Shown here one piece after another: positions 36,562 through 45,834 of a DNA stretch of 64,000 nucleotides. The notes under the pieces are model-generated. The model ran no database searches and was not told the DNA's origin. It saw only the letters and a program-made list of their open reading frames with translations. Within the stretch, counting starts at the first letter, position 1; every line of letters begins with the position of its first letter. This DNA comes from Comamonadaceae bacterium (GTDB lineage Bacteria; Pseudomonadota; Gammaproteobacteria; Burkholderiales; Burkholderiaceae_C), in contig CANJNC010000012.1 in the NCBI GenBank assembly GCA_947475685.1, forward strand, positions 1 through 64,000, in the 5' to 3' direction. The position numbers and the translations under genes are program-made.

Positions 36562-37530
36562 TTGCTTCTTAAAAGAAACCCGCAACTCAATCAACACGGT
36601 GAGTTGATCCATTTGTTGTCAACTGAGGGCTTGCCCAAAAGTATTTTGACGCATGTTTTGGACACGGCCAAAAACTTTGTCTCTGTCAATGATCGTGAAG
36701 TTAAAAAAGTACCTCTTCTAAGAGGAAAAAGTGTCTTCAATCTTTTTTTTGAAAACAGCACCAGAACCAGGACCACATTTGAAATTGCGGGTACCCGCTT
36801 GAGTGCCGATGTGATCAATTTAGACATCGCACGTTCATCCACCGCCAAAGGCGAATCTTTGTTGGACACGATTGCAAATCTAAGTGCCATGGCCGCTGAT
36901 ATTTTTGTGGTTCGCCACAGTGAGTCTGGCGCCCCTTACTTGATTGCACAACATGTGCAACCGCACATTCATGTGATCAATGCTGGAGATGGGCGCCATG
37001 CACACCCAACGCAAGGTCTGTTGGACATGTACACGATTCGCCATTACAAGGGAGACTTTACACAATTAAAGGTTGCCATTGTGGGCGATGTCCTTCATTC
37101 CAGGGTGGCAAGAAGCGATATTCATGCCTTGACCACCTTGGGTTGTCCTGAAGTGCGGGTGGTAGGACCTAAAACTTTGGTGCCAGCCGATCTTTCGCAC
37201 ATGGGTGTGAGAGTTTTTCATGACCTGCAAGAAGGCATCAAAGATTGTGATGTGGTCATTGCTTTGCGACTTCAAAATGAAAGAATGAGCGGTGCATTGT
37301 TGCCCTCAAGCCATGAGTATTTCAATGCATTTGGCTTGACCCAAGAGACACTGAGTTATGCCAAAAAGGATGCAATCGTGATGCATCCCGGTCCAATTAA
37401 TCGTGGCGTAGAAATTGATTCTCAAGTGGTCGATGGCTCTCAAAGTGTGATTTTGCCTCAAGTCACCTTTGGGATTGCCATTCGAATGGCTGTGATGTCA
37501 ATCGTGGCTGGCAATGAGGGAGGGGCCTGA
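36562..37530 (+). CDS. pyrB: Aspartate carbamoyltransferase catalytic subunit PyrB
   Basis: A TTG start at 36562 is chosen: it begins [18 protein letters not shown], the usual start of this family, and has GGAGAA 5 bases upstream; the ATG further upstream lies inside pyrR. The 322-residue product has the carbamoyl-phosphate motif [11 protein letters not shown] near residue 63, [11 protein letters not shown] near 149 and HPGPINRG near 278. It catalyses the first committed step of pyrimidine synthesis. No PyrI regulatory gene is present; the adjacent dihydroorotase-like protein may fill a structural role. Confidence 0.96.
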   Translation: MLLKRNPQLNQHGELIHLLSTEGLPKSILTHVLDTAKNFVSVNDREVKKVPLLRGKSVFNLFFENSTRTRTTFEIAGTRLSADVINLDIARSSTAKGESLLDTIANLSAMAADIFVVRHSESGAPYLIAQHVQPHIHVINAGDGRHAHPTQGLLDMYTIRHYKGDFTQLKVAIVGDVLHSRVARSDIHALTTLGCPEVRVVGPKTLVPADLSHMGVRVFHDLQEGIKDCDVVIALRLQNERMSGALLPSSHEYFNAFGLTQETLSYAKKDAIVMHPGPINRGVEIDSQVVDGSQSVILPQVTFGIAIRMAVMSIVAGNEGGA

Positions 37531-37543
37531 GGGCTCGCAGATC

Positions 37544-38863
37544 ATGAAAATATGCATAAAAAATGGCCGCATCATCGACCCACAGTCTGGCATGGATGGG
37601 GTGGGTGATATTTGTATCAATGGCGCACTTATAGAGTCCATAGGACAAAGCAACGGGGCTTTTGCGGCCGACTTGACGGTGGATGCCCAAACACATTGGG
37701 TGCTGCCTGGATTGGTGGATTTGAGTGTTCGAGTCATGGAGCCTGGCTTAGAGCATGAAGGGATGCTCGCTTCTGAGATGTTGGCTTGTGTGGCGGGTGG
37801 AGTGACAAGCTTGGTTTGTCCGCCAGATACGGACCCAACCTTGGACGAACCAGGTTTGGTGGAAATGCTCAAGTTCAGAGCGGATCAATTGCAACTCTCA
37901 AGGCTTTTTCCTCTGGGCGCCTTGACCAAGTCCTTGGCTGGTGAGACGCTCTCAGAGATGCTGGCTTTGACACAAGCCGGTTGTGTGGGTTTTTCACAAG
38001 CTGATCAAGTGGTCAAGGATACGCATGTTTTGCAAAGAGCTTTTACGTATGCCAGTACCTTTGGCTACACGGTATGGCTTCATCCCAGTGATTACTACTT
38101 GGGCCGGGGGGTGGCAGCCAGCGGTGCCTTGGCCCTCAGAATGGGGTTGTCAACCGTGCCCGCTGCATCTGAGACCATTTCTTTGAACACGATCATGGCT
38201 TTGATGAGGGGCAGTGGTGCCAGAGTTCATTTGTCAAGGTTATCAAGCGCGCATGGCGTGGAATTGGTGCAGGCTGCTAAGGCAGAAGGCTTGCCCTTGA
38301 CGTGCGATGTGAGCATCAACTCCCTTCACTTGACCGAGATGGACATGGGTTACTTTGATTCCCGAGCGCGAGTAACGCCTGCCTTGAGGCAAAGCAAGGA
38401 CCGAGACGCTTTAAGACTGGGCTTGCTCAATGGGGTCATTGACGCTTTGGTATCTGATCACAACCCCGTGCCAGGTGACTTAAAAACCTTGCCATTTGCC
38501 CAGTCAACGCCTGGCGCAAGCGGCGTGGAGTTGCTGTTGAGTTTGACTTACAAGTGGTGCAAAGAGATGGGTTTTGATGAGGTTCAAGGCTTGCAGGTGG
38601 TGACCTCAAAACCGGGTTCGATTTTGAATCAAGCGTTGACACTCCATCAAGAGCACACGCCAAATTTTGCGCCAGGCGAATTAAAAGTGGGAGCCTTGGC
38701 TGACATTTGTATTTTTGATCCTCATGAAACGTGGTCGGTGTCACCCTCAGAGCTCAAAAGCCAAGGCAAGCACACACCGTTTGATTTTGAGATGAGTGGA
38801 TCGGCCATGACTGGGCGTGTCAAGAAAACCTTCGTCAAAGGTCGCTTGGTCTACAGTGATTGA
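37544..38863 (+). CDS. pyrX: Non-catalytic dihydroorotase-like protein (PyrC'/PyrX type)
   Basis: Start at ATG 37544 (MKICIKNGRI), 13 bases after pyrB. The 439-residue protein has the dihydroorotase fold (LPGLVDL, MEPG, VAGGVTSLVCPPDT), but the metal-binding HxH of active enzymes is SVR at residues 61-63, and a further His is Arg in VHLSRLSS near residue 232; a late SDHNPVP near 305 is kept. In pseudomonads and relatives such inactive DHOases bind PyrB and are needed for its activity. I therefore infer a structural role; an active dihydroorotase should be encoded elsewhere. Confidence 0.85.
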   Translation: MKICIKNGRIIDPQSGMDGVGDICINGALIESIGQSNGAFAADLTVDAQTHWVLPGLVDLSVRVMEPGLEHEGMLASEMLACVAGGVTSLVCPPDTDPTLDEPGLVEMLKFRADQLQLSRLFPLGALTKSLAGETLSEMLALTQAGCVGFSQADQVVKDTHVLQRAFTYASTFGYTVWLHPSDYYLGRGVAASGALALRMGLSTVPAASETISLNTIMALMRGSGARVHLSRLSSAHGVELVQAAKAEGLPLTCDVSINSLHLTEMDMGYFDSRARVTPALRQSKDRDALRLGLLNGVIDALVSDHNPVPGDLKTLPFAQSTPGASGVELLLSLTYKWCKEMGFDEVQGLQVVTSKPGSILNQALTLHQEHTPNFAPGELKVGALADICIFDPHETWSVSPSELKSQGKHTPFDFEMSGSAMTGRVKKTFVKGRLVYSD

Positions 38864-38902
38864 GACAAGAGAGGTTGACCCCATGGAAAATTGGTTTTAA
38901 AA

Positions 38903-39682
38903 ATGAAAATGCTGTTTTGGAGAGCTTTCAAGCTCATGCGCTTGTTGGGGCACTTGTTTAGCGGCTATATCAAGGTACGTTGGGGTTGGCACGGCCTGAG
39001 CCCTGAGCAAGCACAAATGGAGGTGTTGACTTGGTCCAAAACCACATTGAATGTGCTTGGTGTTGAGGTCAAAGTGTATGGCGATATGGCCCAAGCGGGT
39101 CCGTTGTTGCTGGTCTCCAATCATATTTCTTGGCTGGATATTTTGCTGTTTTTGTCTTTAAGGCCTGTTCGATTTGTCTCAAAAGCGGAGGTTGAATCAT
39201 GGCCCATTGTGGGTCATTATGCACATGCCTGTCGCACACTTTTCATCAAAAGAACGATCAAAAGAGATGCGCTAAAGTTGGTGCAGATCATGAGTGAAGC
39301 TCTGAGCATGGGGGACATGGTTGCGATCTTTCCTGAAGGAACGACCACCACGGGTGTTGAAGTCTTGCCTTTTCATGCCAATTTGTTTGAGTCCGCTAGG
39401 GCGTCCAATGCGTCGATACAAGCGGCAAGTATTTTGTATGTTTCAAGCTCAAAACATGAGCCCATCGCGACTCCAAGTTTTACCGGTTCAGATACACTGG
39501 TGGGATCCATTTGGCGCATATTGGGGCTTAAGGAATTTGAGGTCTGGGTCAATTGGGGAGATGTACAAGAGCCAATCCTAGGTCAAGACAGAAGGACCTT
39601 GGCCAAACAGTCTTGGTCAGAGGTACAGCGCTTGCACGCGCAACTCAAATCTCAAGCTGTGTCTGCATCAAGCGAAGATTGA
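38903..39682 (+). CDS. plsC: 1-acyl-sn-glycerol-3-phosphate acyltransferase PlsC
   Basis: The 259-residue protein, starting at ATG 38903 (a TTG 4 codons earlier is possible), carries the acyltransferase motifs NHISWLD (H74 and D79, HX4D) and FPEGTTTTG near residue 145. It converts lysophosphatidate to phosphatidate at the inner membrane. It ends the pyrimidine block and converges on fccB/soxF. Confidence 0.93.
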   Translation: MKMLFWRAFKLMRLLGHLFSGYIKVRWGWHGLSPEQAQMEVLTWSKTTLNVLGVEVKVYGDMAQAGPLLLVSNHISWLDILLFLSLRPVRFVSKAEVESWPIVGHYAHACRTLFIKRTIKRDALKLVQIMSEALSMGDMVAIFPEGTTTTGVEVLPFHANLFESARASNASIQAASILYVSSSKHEPIATPSFTGSDTLVGSIWRILGLKEFEVWVNWGDVQEPILGQDRRTLAKQSWSEVQRLHAQLKSQAVSASSED

Positions 39683-39706
39683 TCCTAAGGCGTCACTCTA
39701 AAATCT

Positions 39707-40990
39707 CTAATTGAGCATATCGGCCCAAATATGTCTGGCCCAAGCTTTGGCCTCGTTGCCCTCTTCTGGACTTGGCTTTAAAGAGATGCCACTGGACTGA
39801 GGGACGACCTTATACGTTTTTTCAAGAGGATCATATTGGTGAACTGAGGCGATGTGAAGCGCGTTTTGGTCATCTAAAAAACTGTAACAAGTGTTCGTTA
39901 AAAAGGGAGCTGTGTCTTGGGGGAGCCCCAAGAATTCTGCGGTGAGGGCGGCAGCAAGCACTTTGGCTTGCGCATTGGCCATATGGCCTGATTTTGGCAT
40001 CAAAGGGGCGCCTTGAATCGCATCTCCAAGGAGGTGTACATCTTTGGCTTTTTGACTCTCAAAGTTTGAAAAATCAACGCCACACCACTTGTTGTTGATG
40101 TTGGTCAGGCCACTTTGATGTGCGATATCGCCTGCTCGCATGGGGGGCAAGATATTGGCCACATCATAGGACAAGTCTTCTTGGATTTCAAACCCAATGA
40201 CTCTCTTTTGTGCATCCACTGAGGTCACCATGTGCTGAGGCCGGTAGTCAATGATGGATGCAAAATTTTCTGACCAAAACCGTTTGAAAGATGCGCTATT
40301 GGACAAGATATCTTGATTCGCATCCAAGAGGAGTACTTTGCATTGGGGCTTGTGTTTTTTAAAAAAACTAGCGACCTGTGACGCGCGCTCATAAGGTCCT
40401 GGTGGGCATTTGAATGGTGACTCTGGAACCGACAACACAAATGTTTGGCCATTTTGCATGGAGGCAATTTGAGCCTGCAATTTCAAGATGTCATGAGAGC
40501 CGTCCCAGGCTTGAAAAATCTGCTGATTTTGGCGAGCTTCTTGAAGGCCATCGACCTCACTCAAGATCATTTGCATACCGGGCGCCAAAATGAGTTTGTC
40601 GTAAGAGATGTTCTTTTGTGAACGGCAGTGGATTTTTTTCTTCGTAAAATCAATCTCTATGGCGCGATCTTGAATCAACTCAATGCCGTACCGATCCTTG
40701 AGGCTTGCATAGGAGAACTCAATGTCCTTCATTTGCGCATTTCCACCCAGAATTAAATTGGACATGGGGCTAGAGATGAAAGATTTCTCGCTCTCAATCA
40801 AGGTGACTTGAAGGTGTTGTTTGGAGAAAATTTTCAAATATTTAGCAGCAGTCGCTCCCCCAAAGCCCCCTCCTATGATCACCACTTTTGCGGCCCTTAC
40901 ACCCCACGCTTTTTGGACCCCGGCGCACGAAGCCCAAGCGCTCAGTCCCAGGCCCCAAGACATGCGGTTTTGAAATTGCCGTCGGTTCAT
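39707..40990 (-). CDS. soxF: Sulfide dehydrogenase flavoprotein subunit (FccB/SoxF-like)
   Basis: The 427-residue protein begins with a twin-arginine-like signal (NRRQFQNRM, then a hydrophobic run to about 29). The mature part has the FAD fold VVIIGGGFGGATAAKYL near residue 36, and two Cys, one in KCPPGPYERAS near 192 and one in NTCYSFLDD near 378, matching the redox disulfide of flavocytochrome c sulfide dehydrogenase. The flavin would be loaded before Tat export. The cytochrome gene overlaps it by 4 bases upstream. It oxidises sulfide in the periplasm. Confidence 0.88.
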   Translation of the reverse strand: MNRRQFQNRMSWGLGLSAWASCAGVQKAWGVRAAKVVIIGGGFGGATAAKYLKIFSKQHLQVTLIESEKSFISSPMSNLILGGNAQMKDIEFSYASLKDRYGIELIQDRAIEIDFTKKKIHCRSQKNISYDKLILAPGMQMILSEVDGLQEARQNQQIFQAWDGSHDILKLQAQIASMQNGQTFVLSVPESPFKCPPGPYERASQVASFFKKHKPQCKVLLLDANQDILSNSASFKRFWSENFASIIDYRPQHMVTSVDAQKRVIGFEIQEDLSYDVANILPPMRAGDIAHQSGLTNINNKWCGVDFSNFESQKAKDVHLLGDAIQGAPLMPKSGHMANAQAKVLAAALTAEFLGLPQDTAPFLTNTCYSFLDDQNALHIASVHQYDPLEKTYKVVPQSSGISLKPSPEEGNEAKAWARHIWADMLN

Positions 40991-41319
40991 AAATCTGGGC
41001 CTTCTTGTTGGGTAAAGAAATTGGCCAATTCAGTCAGTTGAGCATTGCTCAAGCCTCTGGCAATTTGAGACATCACGCGGTCTTTTCTGGGGTTGTTTTG
41101 AAAGGCGATCAATTGGTTGATAAACACCTCTTTGTTGCGCACTTTGCTTAAGGACGTAAGGGTGTGACAAGATAGGCAAATGCTTGCATGGGAGCGTTGA
41201 TAAAGCGCTTGTGCGTTGGGTGTTTCTTCAGCGGCACAATGCAAGCTTGATAAAGAAAAAACCAGGCACACCCAAGACCAATTTTTGGGCTTCAATAATT
41301 GAAAACAGATCCAATTCAT
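40987..41319 (-). CDS. soxE: Single-heme cytochrome c subunit (SoxE/FccA-like)
   Basis: This 110-residue protein has a signal peptide (hydrophobic about residues 16-30) and one heme motif C48-L-S-C51-H52, with a candidate distal Met in RVMSQIARGLS. It overlaps the flavoprotein gene by 4 bases, so it should be the electron-accepting subunit of the sulfide dehydrogenase. Single-heme length separates it from the diheme FccA of purple sulfur bacteria and favours SoxE. Confidence 0.87.
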   Translation of the reverse strand: MNWICFQLLKPKNWSWVCLVFSLSSLHCAAEETPNAQALYQRSHASICLSCHTLTSLSKVRNKEVFINQLIAFQNNPRKDRVMSQIARGLSNAQLTELANFFTQQEGPDL

Positions 41320-41533
41320 ACGGGGGAGATCGAAGTGAGAAGATGATCAAAGAAAGCGGCGTCTCAGCCAGGGCGGCAATCACTACTTGATCATACTTGA
41401 CGACCGCCTGCAATGGCCAGAGGAAAATAGTGGTTTTCTCTATCAAGGGATCTTCCGAGGCGACTTTTCAGCTTATGATAGGCTTTTGTAGGCGGGATTG
41501 GCCACGCTGCTGATACTTATTGAGGAGATATGA
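41320..41533. promoter_or_regulatory. Divergent region between soxEF and soxYZAXB
   Basis: The 214-base spacer should carry both sox promoters. TATGAT at 41474-41479 is a possible -10 box for soxY, but no convincing -35 lies at 17 bases. GGAG at 41522-41525 lies 8 bases before the soxY ATG as a ribosome-binding site. No known SoxR site is recognised with confidence. Confidence 0.35.
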
Positions 41534-41989
41534 ATGACTCAAAGAAGAGACACGCTGAAATGGGGTGCATTGCTGCCCACCACAATCGGCATTGGTGCAT
41601 TGTTTACACAAGAGGCTCAAGCATTTGAGAAAACCGCGTTTGAAGCAAAAACGTGGACCGATGCCTTAAAGGCATTGGGGGTGAGTTCGCCAACAGAGAG
41701 CAAGGACTTGGTGTTGAATTGTCCTGACATTGCTGAAAATGGTGCAGTGGTTCCAATTGCCGCTTCTTGTGTAAGCCCGGGTGTGAAGAAAATCATATTT
41801 TTGGTGGATAAAAACCCCTCCCCCTTGGTTGCGATCTTCAACGTCAGTGAGGACATATTGGTCAACTTCTCCACACGTACCAAAATGAGTCAAACTTCGG
41901 ATGTGATGGCTGTGGCGGTGATGCAAGACGGTCGTGCGTTGGTGTCCAAAAAAGAGATCAAAGTGACGCTGGGTGGTTGTGGCGGCTGA
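41534..41989 (+). CDS. soxY: Thiosulfate oxidation carrier protein SoxY
   Basis: This 151-residue protein has a Tat-type start (TQRRDTLKWGA) and ends with the diagnostic swinging-arm GGCGG, whose Cys149 carries the sulfur substrate in the periplasm. The core SCVSPGVKKIIFLVDKNPSPLVAIF fits SoxY. It is first in a rightward soxYZAXB operon; soxZ follows after 45 bases. Confidence 0.96.
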   Translation: MTQRRDTLKWGALLPTTIGIGALFTQEAQAFEKTAFEAKTWTDALKALGVSSPTESKDLVLNCPDIAENGAVVPIAASCVSPGVKKIIFLVDKNPSPLVAIFNVSEDILVNFSTRTKMSQTSDVMAVAVMQDGRALVSKKEIKVTLGGCGG

Positions 41990-42034
41990 GATAGATGCTT
42001 AGAAGAAATCATATGAAAACCAAAGGAGATTGCA

Positions 42035-42346
42035 GTGTCTGATCCTATGAGAATTAGAGCCCAAAGCAGCGCTGGTCAAACGACAGTGAGGGTGTTGATG
42101 AGCCATGAGATGGAGACGGGTTTGAGAAAAGATGCGGCCGGTAAAACCATACCTGCTTGGCATATTCAAGAGGTGGTGGCCTCACTCAATGGCAAGCAAG
42201 TCTTTAGCGCAGAATGGGGAACGGCTGTCTCCAAGAACCCCTATCTGCAATTCATCATCAAGGGGGGCAAGGCGGGAGACAAAGTCAGTGTGACTTGGCG
42301 AGATACCAAGGGTGAACAGCGAACCGATGAAGCCACCGTGAATTAA
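42035..42346 (+). CDS. soxZ: Thiosulfate oxidation carrier complex protein SoxZ
   Basis: GTG start preceded by AAAGGAGA. The 103-residue protein matches SoxZ by VRVLMSHEMETGLRKDAAG and VSVTWRDTKGEQRTDEATV. It has no signal peptide and is exported as a complex with SoxY. soxA follows after 17 bases. Confidence 0.95.
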   Translation: MSDPMRIRAQSSAGQTTVRVLMSHEMETGLRKDAAGKTIPAWHIQEVVASLNGKQVFSAEWGTAVSKNPYLQFIIKGGKAGDKVSVTWRDTKGEQRTDEATVN

Positions 42347-42363
42347 ATCAATGGAGTTGAGTT

Positions 42364-43194
42364 TTGAAGTCTTTTGCAATTGCATTCGAGCTTGGCAGGT
42401 GTCTTAGATTTCTGTCGATTTGCGCATACATGTGGACAATGTGCTCATTTGTCTATGCCCAATCAACGGCCGATGCCATTGCTCAGTACAGAGCGATGCT
42501 TCAAGACGGCAATCCTGCAGACCTCTTTGTTGACAAGGGAGAATTGCTTTGGAAAGCGGCACGGGGCCCTAAAAATATCTCTCTGCAAGCGTGTGATTTG
42601 GGTCTAGGGCCGGGTATATTGGCAGGTGCTTGGGTTCAGTTGCCTCGGTATTTTCAAGACACCCAACGCGTGCAAGATTTGGAATCCCGTTTGCTCACAT
42701 GCATGCAAACTCTTCAAGGCTTTGATGCCAGTGCGATTGCCCAAACGCCATTTGGTGTAGGCGAGCAAATCAATGTGAGTGCCTTGGCGGCTTTTGTATC
42801 GAGTCAATCCATGGGTCAAGCGTTTCAATTGCCTCAATCGCATCCTGAGGAGAGGCGTTTTTATGAGCTAGGCAAACGGCTTTTCTTTACCCGAGCCGGC
42901 CCTTATGATTTTTCTTGTTCGACTTGTCATGCGCAAGACGCCAAACGAATTCGACTGCAAGATCTGCCCAACATCACGGGCAAAGAGGGGGCAGCGGCCG
43001 GCTTTGGCGCTTGGCCCGCTTACCGAGTCTCTAATGGACAAATGTGGTCTATGCAGCAAAGACTCAATGACTGCTTGCGTCAGCAACGGTTTCCTTATCC
43101 TCTTTTTGGTAGCGATTTCACGATCGCATTGGGTGTTTATATGGGTGTCAACTCCAAAGGTGGGCAATCGATTGCACCTGCTTTGAAGCGTTGA
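42364..43194 (+). CDS. soxA: Sulfur oxidation c-type cytochrome SoxA
   Basis: TTG start gives a complete signal peptide (hydrophobic about residues 15-32, ending FVYAQ). The 276-residue protein has one CXXCH heme motif (C185-S-T-C188-H189), then a Cys at 237 in RLNDCLRQ, the place of the heme-ligating cysteine in SoxA; earlier Cys residues may form a disulfide where diheme members bind a second heme. SoxAX joins thiosulfate to SoxY. Its stop is followed by a long soxX frame. Confidence 0.93.
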   Translation: MKSFAIAFELGRCLRFLSICAYMWTMCSFVYAQSTADAIAQYRAMLQDGNPADLFVDKGELLWKAARGPKNISLQACDLGLGPGILAGAWVQLPRYFQDTQRVQDLESRLLTCMQTLQGFDASAIAQTPFGVGEQINVSALAAFVSSQSMGQAFQLPQSHPEERRFYELGKRLFFTRAGPYDFSCSTCHAQDAKRIRLQDLPNITGKEGAAAGFGAWPAYRVSNGQMWSMQQRLNDCLRQQRFPYPLFGSDFTIALGVYMGVNSKGGQSIAPALKR

Positions 43195-43256
43195 CAGGTT
43201 TTAAGCGGTTCATTTTTGAATTAAACCATGGTTTTTTTTCTATCACTTTGTATCCG

Positions 43257-43928
43257 ATGCGTCACATGATTTCAAAATTTTTATGTTCAATCTTGGGTTT
43301 GCTGCTGGTGGCTCTTTTGAGTGCTTGTGCAGACATGAAGCCCGAGTTTGCTGCCCAAGACCTTGATCGCTGGACACAGGAGGTCTTGAGGCGCTCCTTT
43401 AGGGATGAAAAAGCGGTCAAAGTGAGTATCCTTCAGCAAGACGCCTCCAATAAAGAATGCTCCACTGCCCAGTCTAGAGGTATCGAATTGTCAGAGCAAA
43501 AAAGAAAAGAGATCGAAGATGAAAACTTCAAGACGGTGGTCTCTCCCGAAGATGGTCAATACTTTGGCGACTTTAAGTTGGGCGAGGTCTTGGCCCAAGA
43601 CGGGCGAGGCCTGACTTGGAGCGATGCGATTGGACAACCCAATGGGGGACAGTGTTACAACTGTCATCAATTGAGTGCCAAGGAGTTGTCATACGGAACC
43701 TTGGGTCCAAGCTTGTATCAATATGGAAAAAAGAGAGGTGTGACGGACCTCAAGAGTGAAGTGTCAAAGCCCGTGATTGAATACACGTGGGCCAAGTTGT
43801 GGAACTCCAAATCCTTCAATGCCTGTTCTGCAATGCCACGCTATGGAGACCATGGAATTTTGAGTCAAGTGCAAATCAAACATCTGATGTCATTGCTGTT
43901 GGATCCTCGCTCGCCTGTCAATCAATGA
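43257..43928 (+). CDS. soxX: Sulfur oxidation c-type cytochrome SoxX
   Basis: The frame is open from a TTG overlapping the soxA stop, but ATG 43257 (MRHMISKFL) gives a compact signal ending LLVALLSAC, which is a lipobox, so SoxX may be lipid-anchored. The 223-residue protein has a heme motif C133-Y-N-C136-H137 and a distal Met in CSAMPRYG near 194. It forms the SoxAX complex. The stop overlaps the soxB start (ATGA). The start remains uncertain between 43191, 43257 and 43266. Confidence 0.87.
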   Translation: MRHMISKFLCSILGLLLVALLSACADMKPEFAAQDLDRWTQEVLRRSFRDEKAVKVSILQQDASNKECSTAQSRGIELSEQKRKEIEDENFKTVVSPEDGQYFGDFKLGEVLAQDGRGLTWSDAIGQPNGGQCYNCHQLSAKELSYGTLGPSLYQYGKKRGVTDLKSEVSKPVIEYTWAKLWNSKSFNACSAMPRYGDHGILSQVQIKHLMSLLLDPRSPVNQ

Positions 43929-45673
43929 GCATGGACTGCTCTAGGCGCGAGTGGCTTTCTGTCTTGGGTGCGGGGTGGCTGGCCCATATGCCTTTGGCCC
44001 AAGCCTTGGAGTGGAATGAGCCCAAAGCGTTTTCAAAGTTTTACGACATCCCAAGGCTTGGGCAAGTCTCCTTCCTTCACATGACCGATTGTCATGCGCA
44101 GCTCTTACCCAATCACTTTAGAGAGCCCAGTATCAACATTGGCGTGGGCGAAAGGACCAATCAGTTGCCCCATGTGGTGGGGCCCCACCTTTTAAAGGCA
44201 TTGGGTGTGGACCGTGGAACGAGAGACGCTTATGCATTCACGCATTTGGATTTCTCAAGTGCAGCAAAGCGATATGGGGCCACCGGTGGTTTCTCGCATC
44301 TGATGACCTTGGTCAAGCACTTAAAGGCATCCCGTCCTGGCGCAATGCTGCTTGATGGGGGCGACTCTTGGCAGGGTTCGGCCACCGCACTATGGACCCA
44401 AGGCGAGGACATGGCGCGCGCATGTCAACTGTTGGGCGTGGATGTCATGACCGGGCATTGGGAGTTCACGCTTGGGGCCCAAAGGGTCCAAGCGTTGATT
44501 CAAACCCACTTGAAGCCCCAAATTGAATTCATCGCGCAAAATGTCAAGACCACTGATTTTGAGGATCCGGTGTTCAAGCCCTATGTATTGAGAGAGCAAA
44601 ATGGAGTGTTGTGTGCGGTCATCGGTCAAGCCTTTCCATACACACCCATCGCGCACCCGAAGTATATGGTGCCTGGTTGGACATTTGGTATTCAAGAAAA
44701 AGCCCTGCAAGACATCATCGAGGAGGTGAAAGAAAAGGGGGCCAAGGTGGTGATTTTGCTCAGCCACAATGGCCTAGATGTGGATTTGAAGCTTGCATCT
44801 CGAGTGCAGGGCTTGCATGCAATTTTAGGTGGACACACGCACGATGCCTTGCCAAAACCCGTGTGGGTCAACAACAGCAGTGGGCAGACCTTGGTGACCA
44901 ATGCGGGGTGCAATGGCAAGTTCATAGGGCTCTTGGACGTTGCGGTGAATGCATCAGGGGTGCACAAACTGTCATACCATTTGTTGCCAGTTTTTTCTAA
45001 CTTGATCAAGCCAGACCCAGAAATGGATCAATTGATCAAAGAGATCAGAGCGCCTTTTTTAGAGCAGTTGCAAGTCTCCTTTGGCGTGTCTGAGGGGCTT
45101 TTGTACAGAAGAGGCAATTTCAACGGTTCGGCCGATCAGTTGATTTTGAATGCGCTGATGCAAGAACTTGATGCCCCCATTGCCTTCTCCCCAGGCTTTC
45201 GATGGGGGTCCACCTTGTTGGCTGGGGAGTCGCTTACCCGTGAGTGGTTGATGGGGCAGATGGCCACGACCTACTCCAACCACAACTTGAGCTATTTGAA
45301 AGGCTCAGAGATCAAGGCCATTTTAGAGGATGTGGGTGATAACTTGTTTCACCCCGACCCTTACTACCAGCAGGGGGGAGACATGGTTCGAGTAGGTGGT
45401 TTGCGTTACACGTGTGAACCCCACGCGAGGAGCGGACACCGAATTCACAATCTGAGTTTGAAGGGCAAAGGCATTGATCCCTCCAAGGTCTACAAAGTAG
45501 CCGGCTGGGCCTCGGTCAATGAACCCCAAAGCACGCAAGGCGAGAGACCTGTTTGGCGCTTGGTTGAGAACTATCTCACCGGTCACCTGTCGCGGCAAGG
45601 TCAACTGGCGACTCCGGTTCCTCAATTGCCTCTTTTGCGGGGCGTTCAATCGAACCATGGGTTGATCACGTGA
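43925..45673 (+). CDS. soxB: Thiosulfohydrolase SoxB
   Basis: The frame extends upstream into soxX, but ATG 43925 overlaps the soxX stop by 4 bases and starts a twin-arginine-type signal (CSRREWLSVLGAG). The 582-residue protein has the 5'-nucleotidase-like dimanganese motifs: MTDCHAQLLP near residue 55, LDGGDSWQGS near 144, VILLSHNGLD near 279 and ILGGHTHDALP near 303. SoxB hydrolyses the sulfone from the SoxY-bound substrate in the periplasm. It ends the operon. Confidence 0.96.
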   Translation: MSMDCSRREWLSVLGAGWLAHMPLAQALEWNEPKAFSKFYDIPRLGQVSFLHMTDCHAQLLPNHFREPSINIGVGERTNQLPHVVGPHLLKALGVDRGTRDAYAFTHLDFSSAAKRYGATGGFSHLMTLVKHLKASRPGAMLLDGGDSWQGSATALWTQGEDMARACQLLGVDVMTGHWEFTLGAQRVQALIQTHLKPQIEFIAQNVKTTDFEDPVFKPYVLREQNGVLCAVIGQAFPYTPIAHPKYMVPGWTFGIQEKALQDIIEEVKEKGAKVVILLSHNGLDVDLKLASRVQGLHAILGGHTHDALPKPVWVNNSSGQTLVTNAGCNGKFIGLLDVAVNASGVHKLSYHLLPVFSNLIKPDPEMDQLIKEIRAPFLEQLQVSFGVSEGLLYRRGNFNGSADQLILNALMQELDAPIAFSPGFRWGSTLLAGESLTREWLMGQMATTYSNHNLSYLKGSEIKAILEDVGDNLFHPDPYYQQGGDMVRVGGLRYTCEPHARSGHRIHNLSLKGKGIDPSKVYKVAGWASVNEPQSTQGERPVWRLVENYLTGHLSRQGQLATPVPQLPLLRGVQSNHGLIT

Positions 45674-45694
45674 GCTGTGTTTTGAGTCTGTACC

Positions 45695-45712
45695 TGAGCT
45701 TGAGCTTGAGCT
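45695..45712. repeat. Three tandem TGAGCT hexamers
   Basis: TGAGCT occurs three times head to tail in the spacer between soxB and the tRNA gene. It is a short slippage-type repeat with no visible function. Confidence 0.6.
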
Positions 45713-45834
45713 TGCAATACGTCCAGTCGATTGTCTTGAGACATGCAATGGACAGCAGACTGAGTTTTTTGTGTCGGTGAAGCTTCAAGAAAGTCGGTCC
45801 TTGATTGAGCGCCTTCTTTAAGATGGATTCAATC

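Noticed and set aside
45674-45834. CRISPR-like repeat at the TGAGCT triplet
   Set aside because: Three 6-base units without spacers are a simple tandem repeat.
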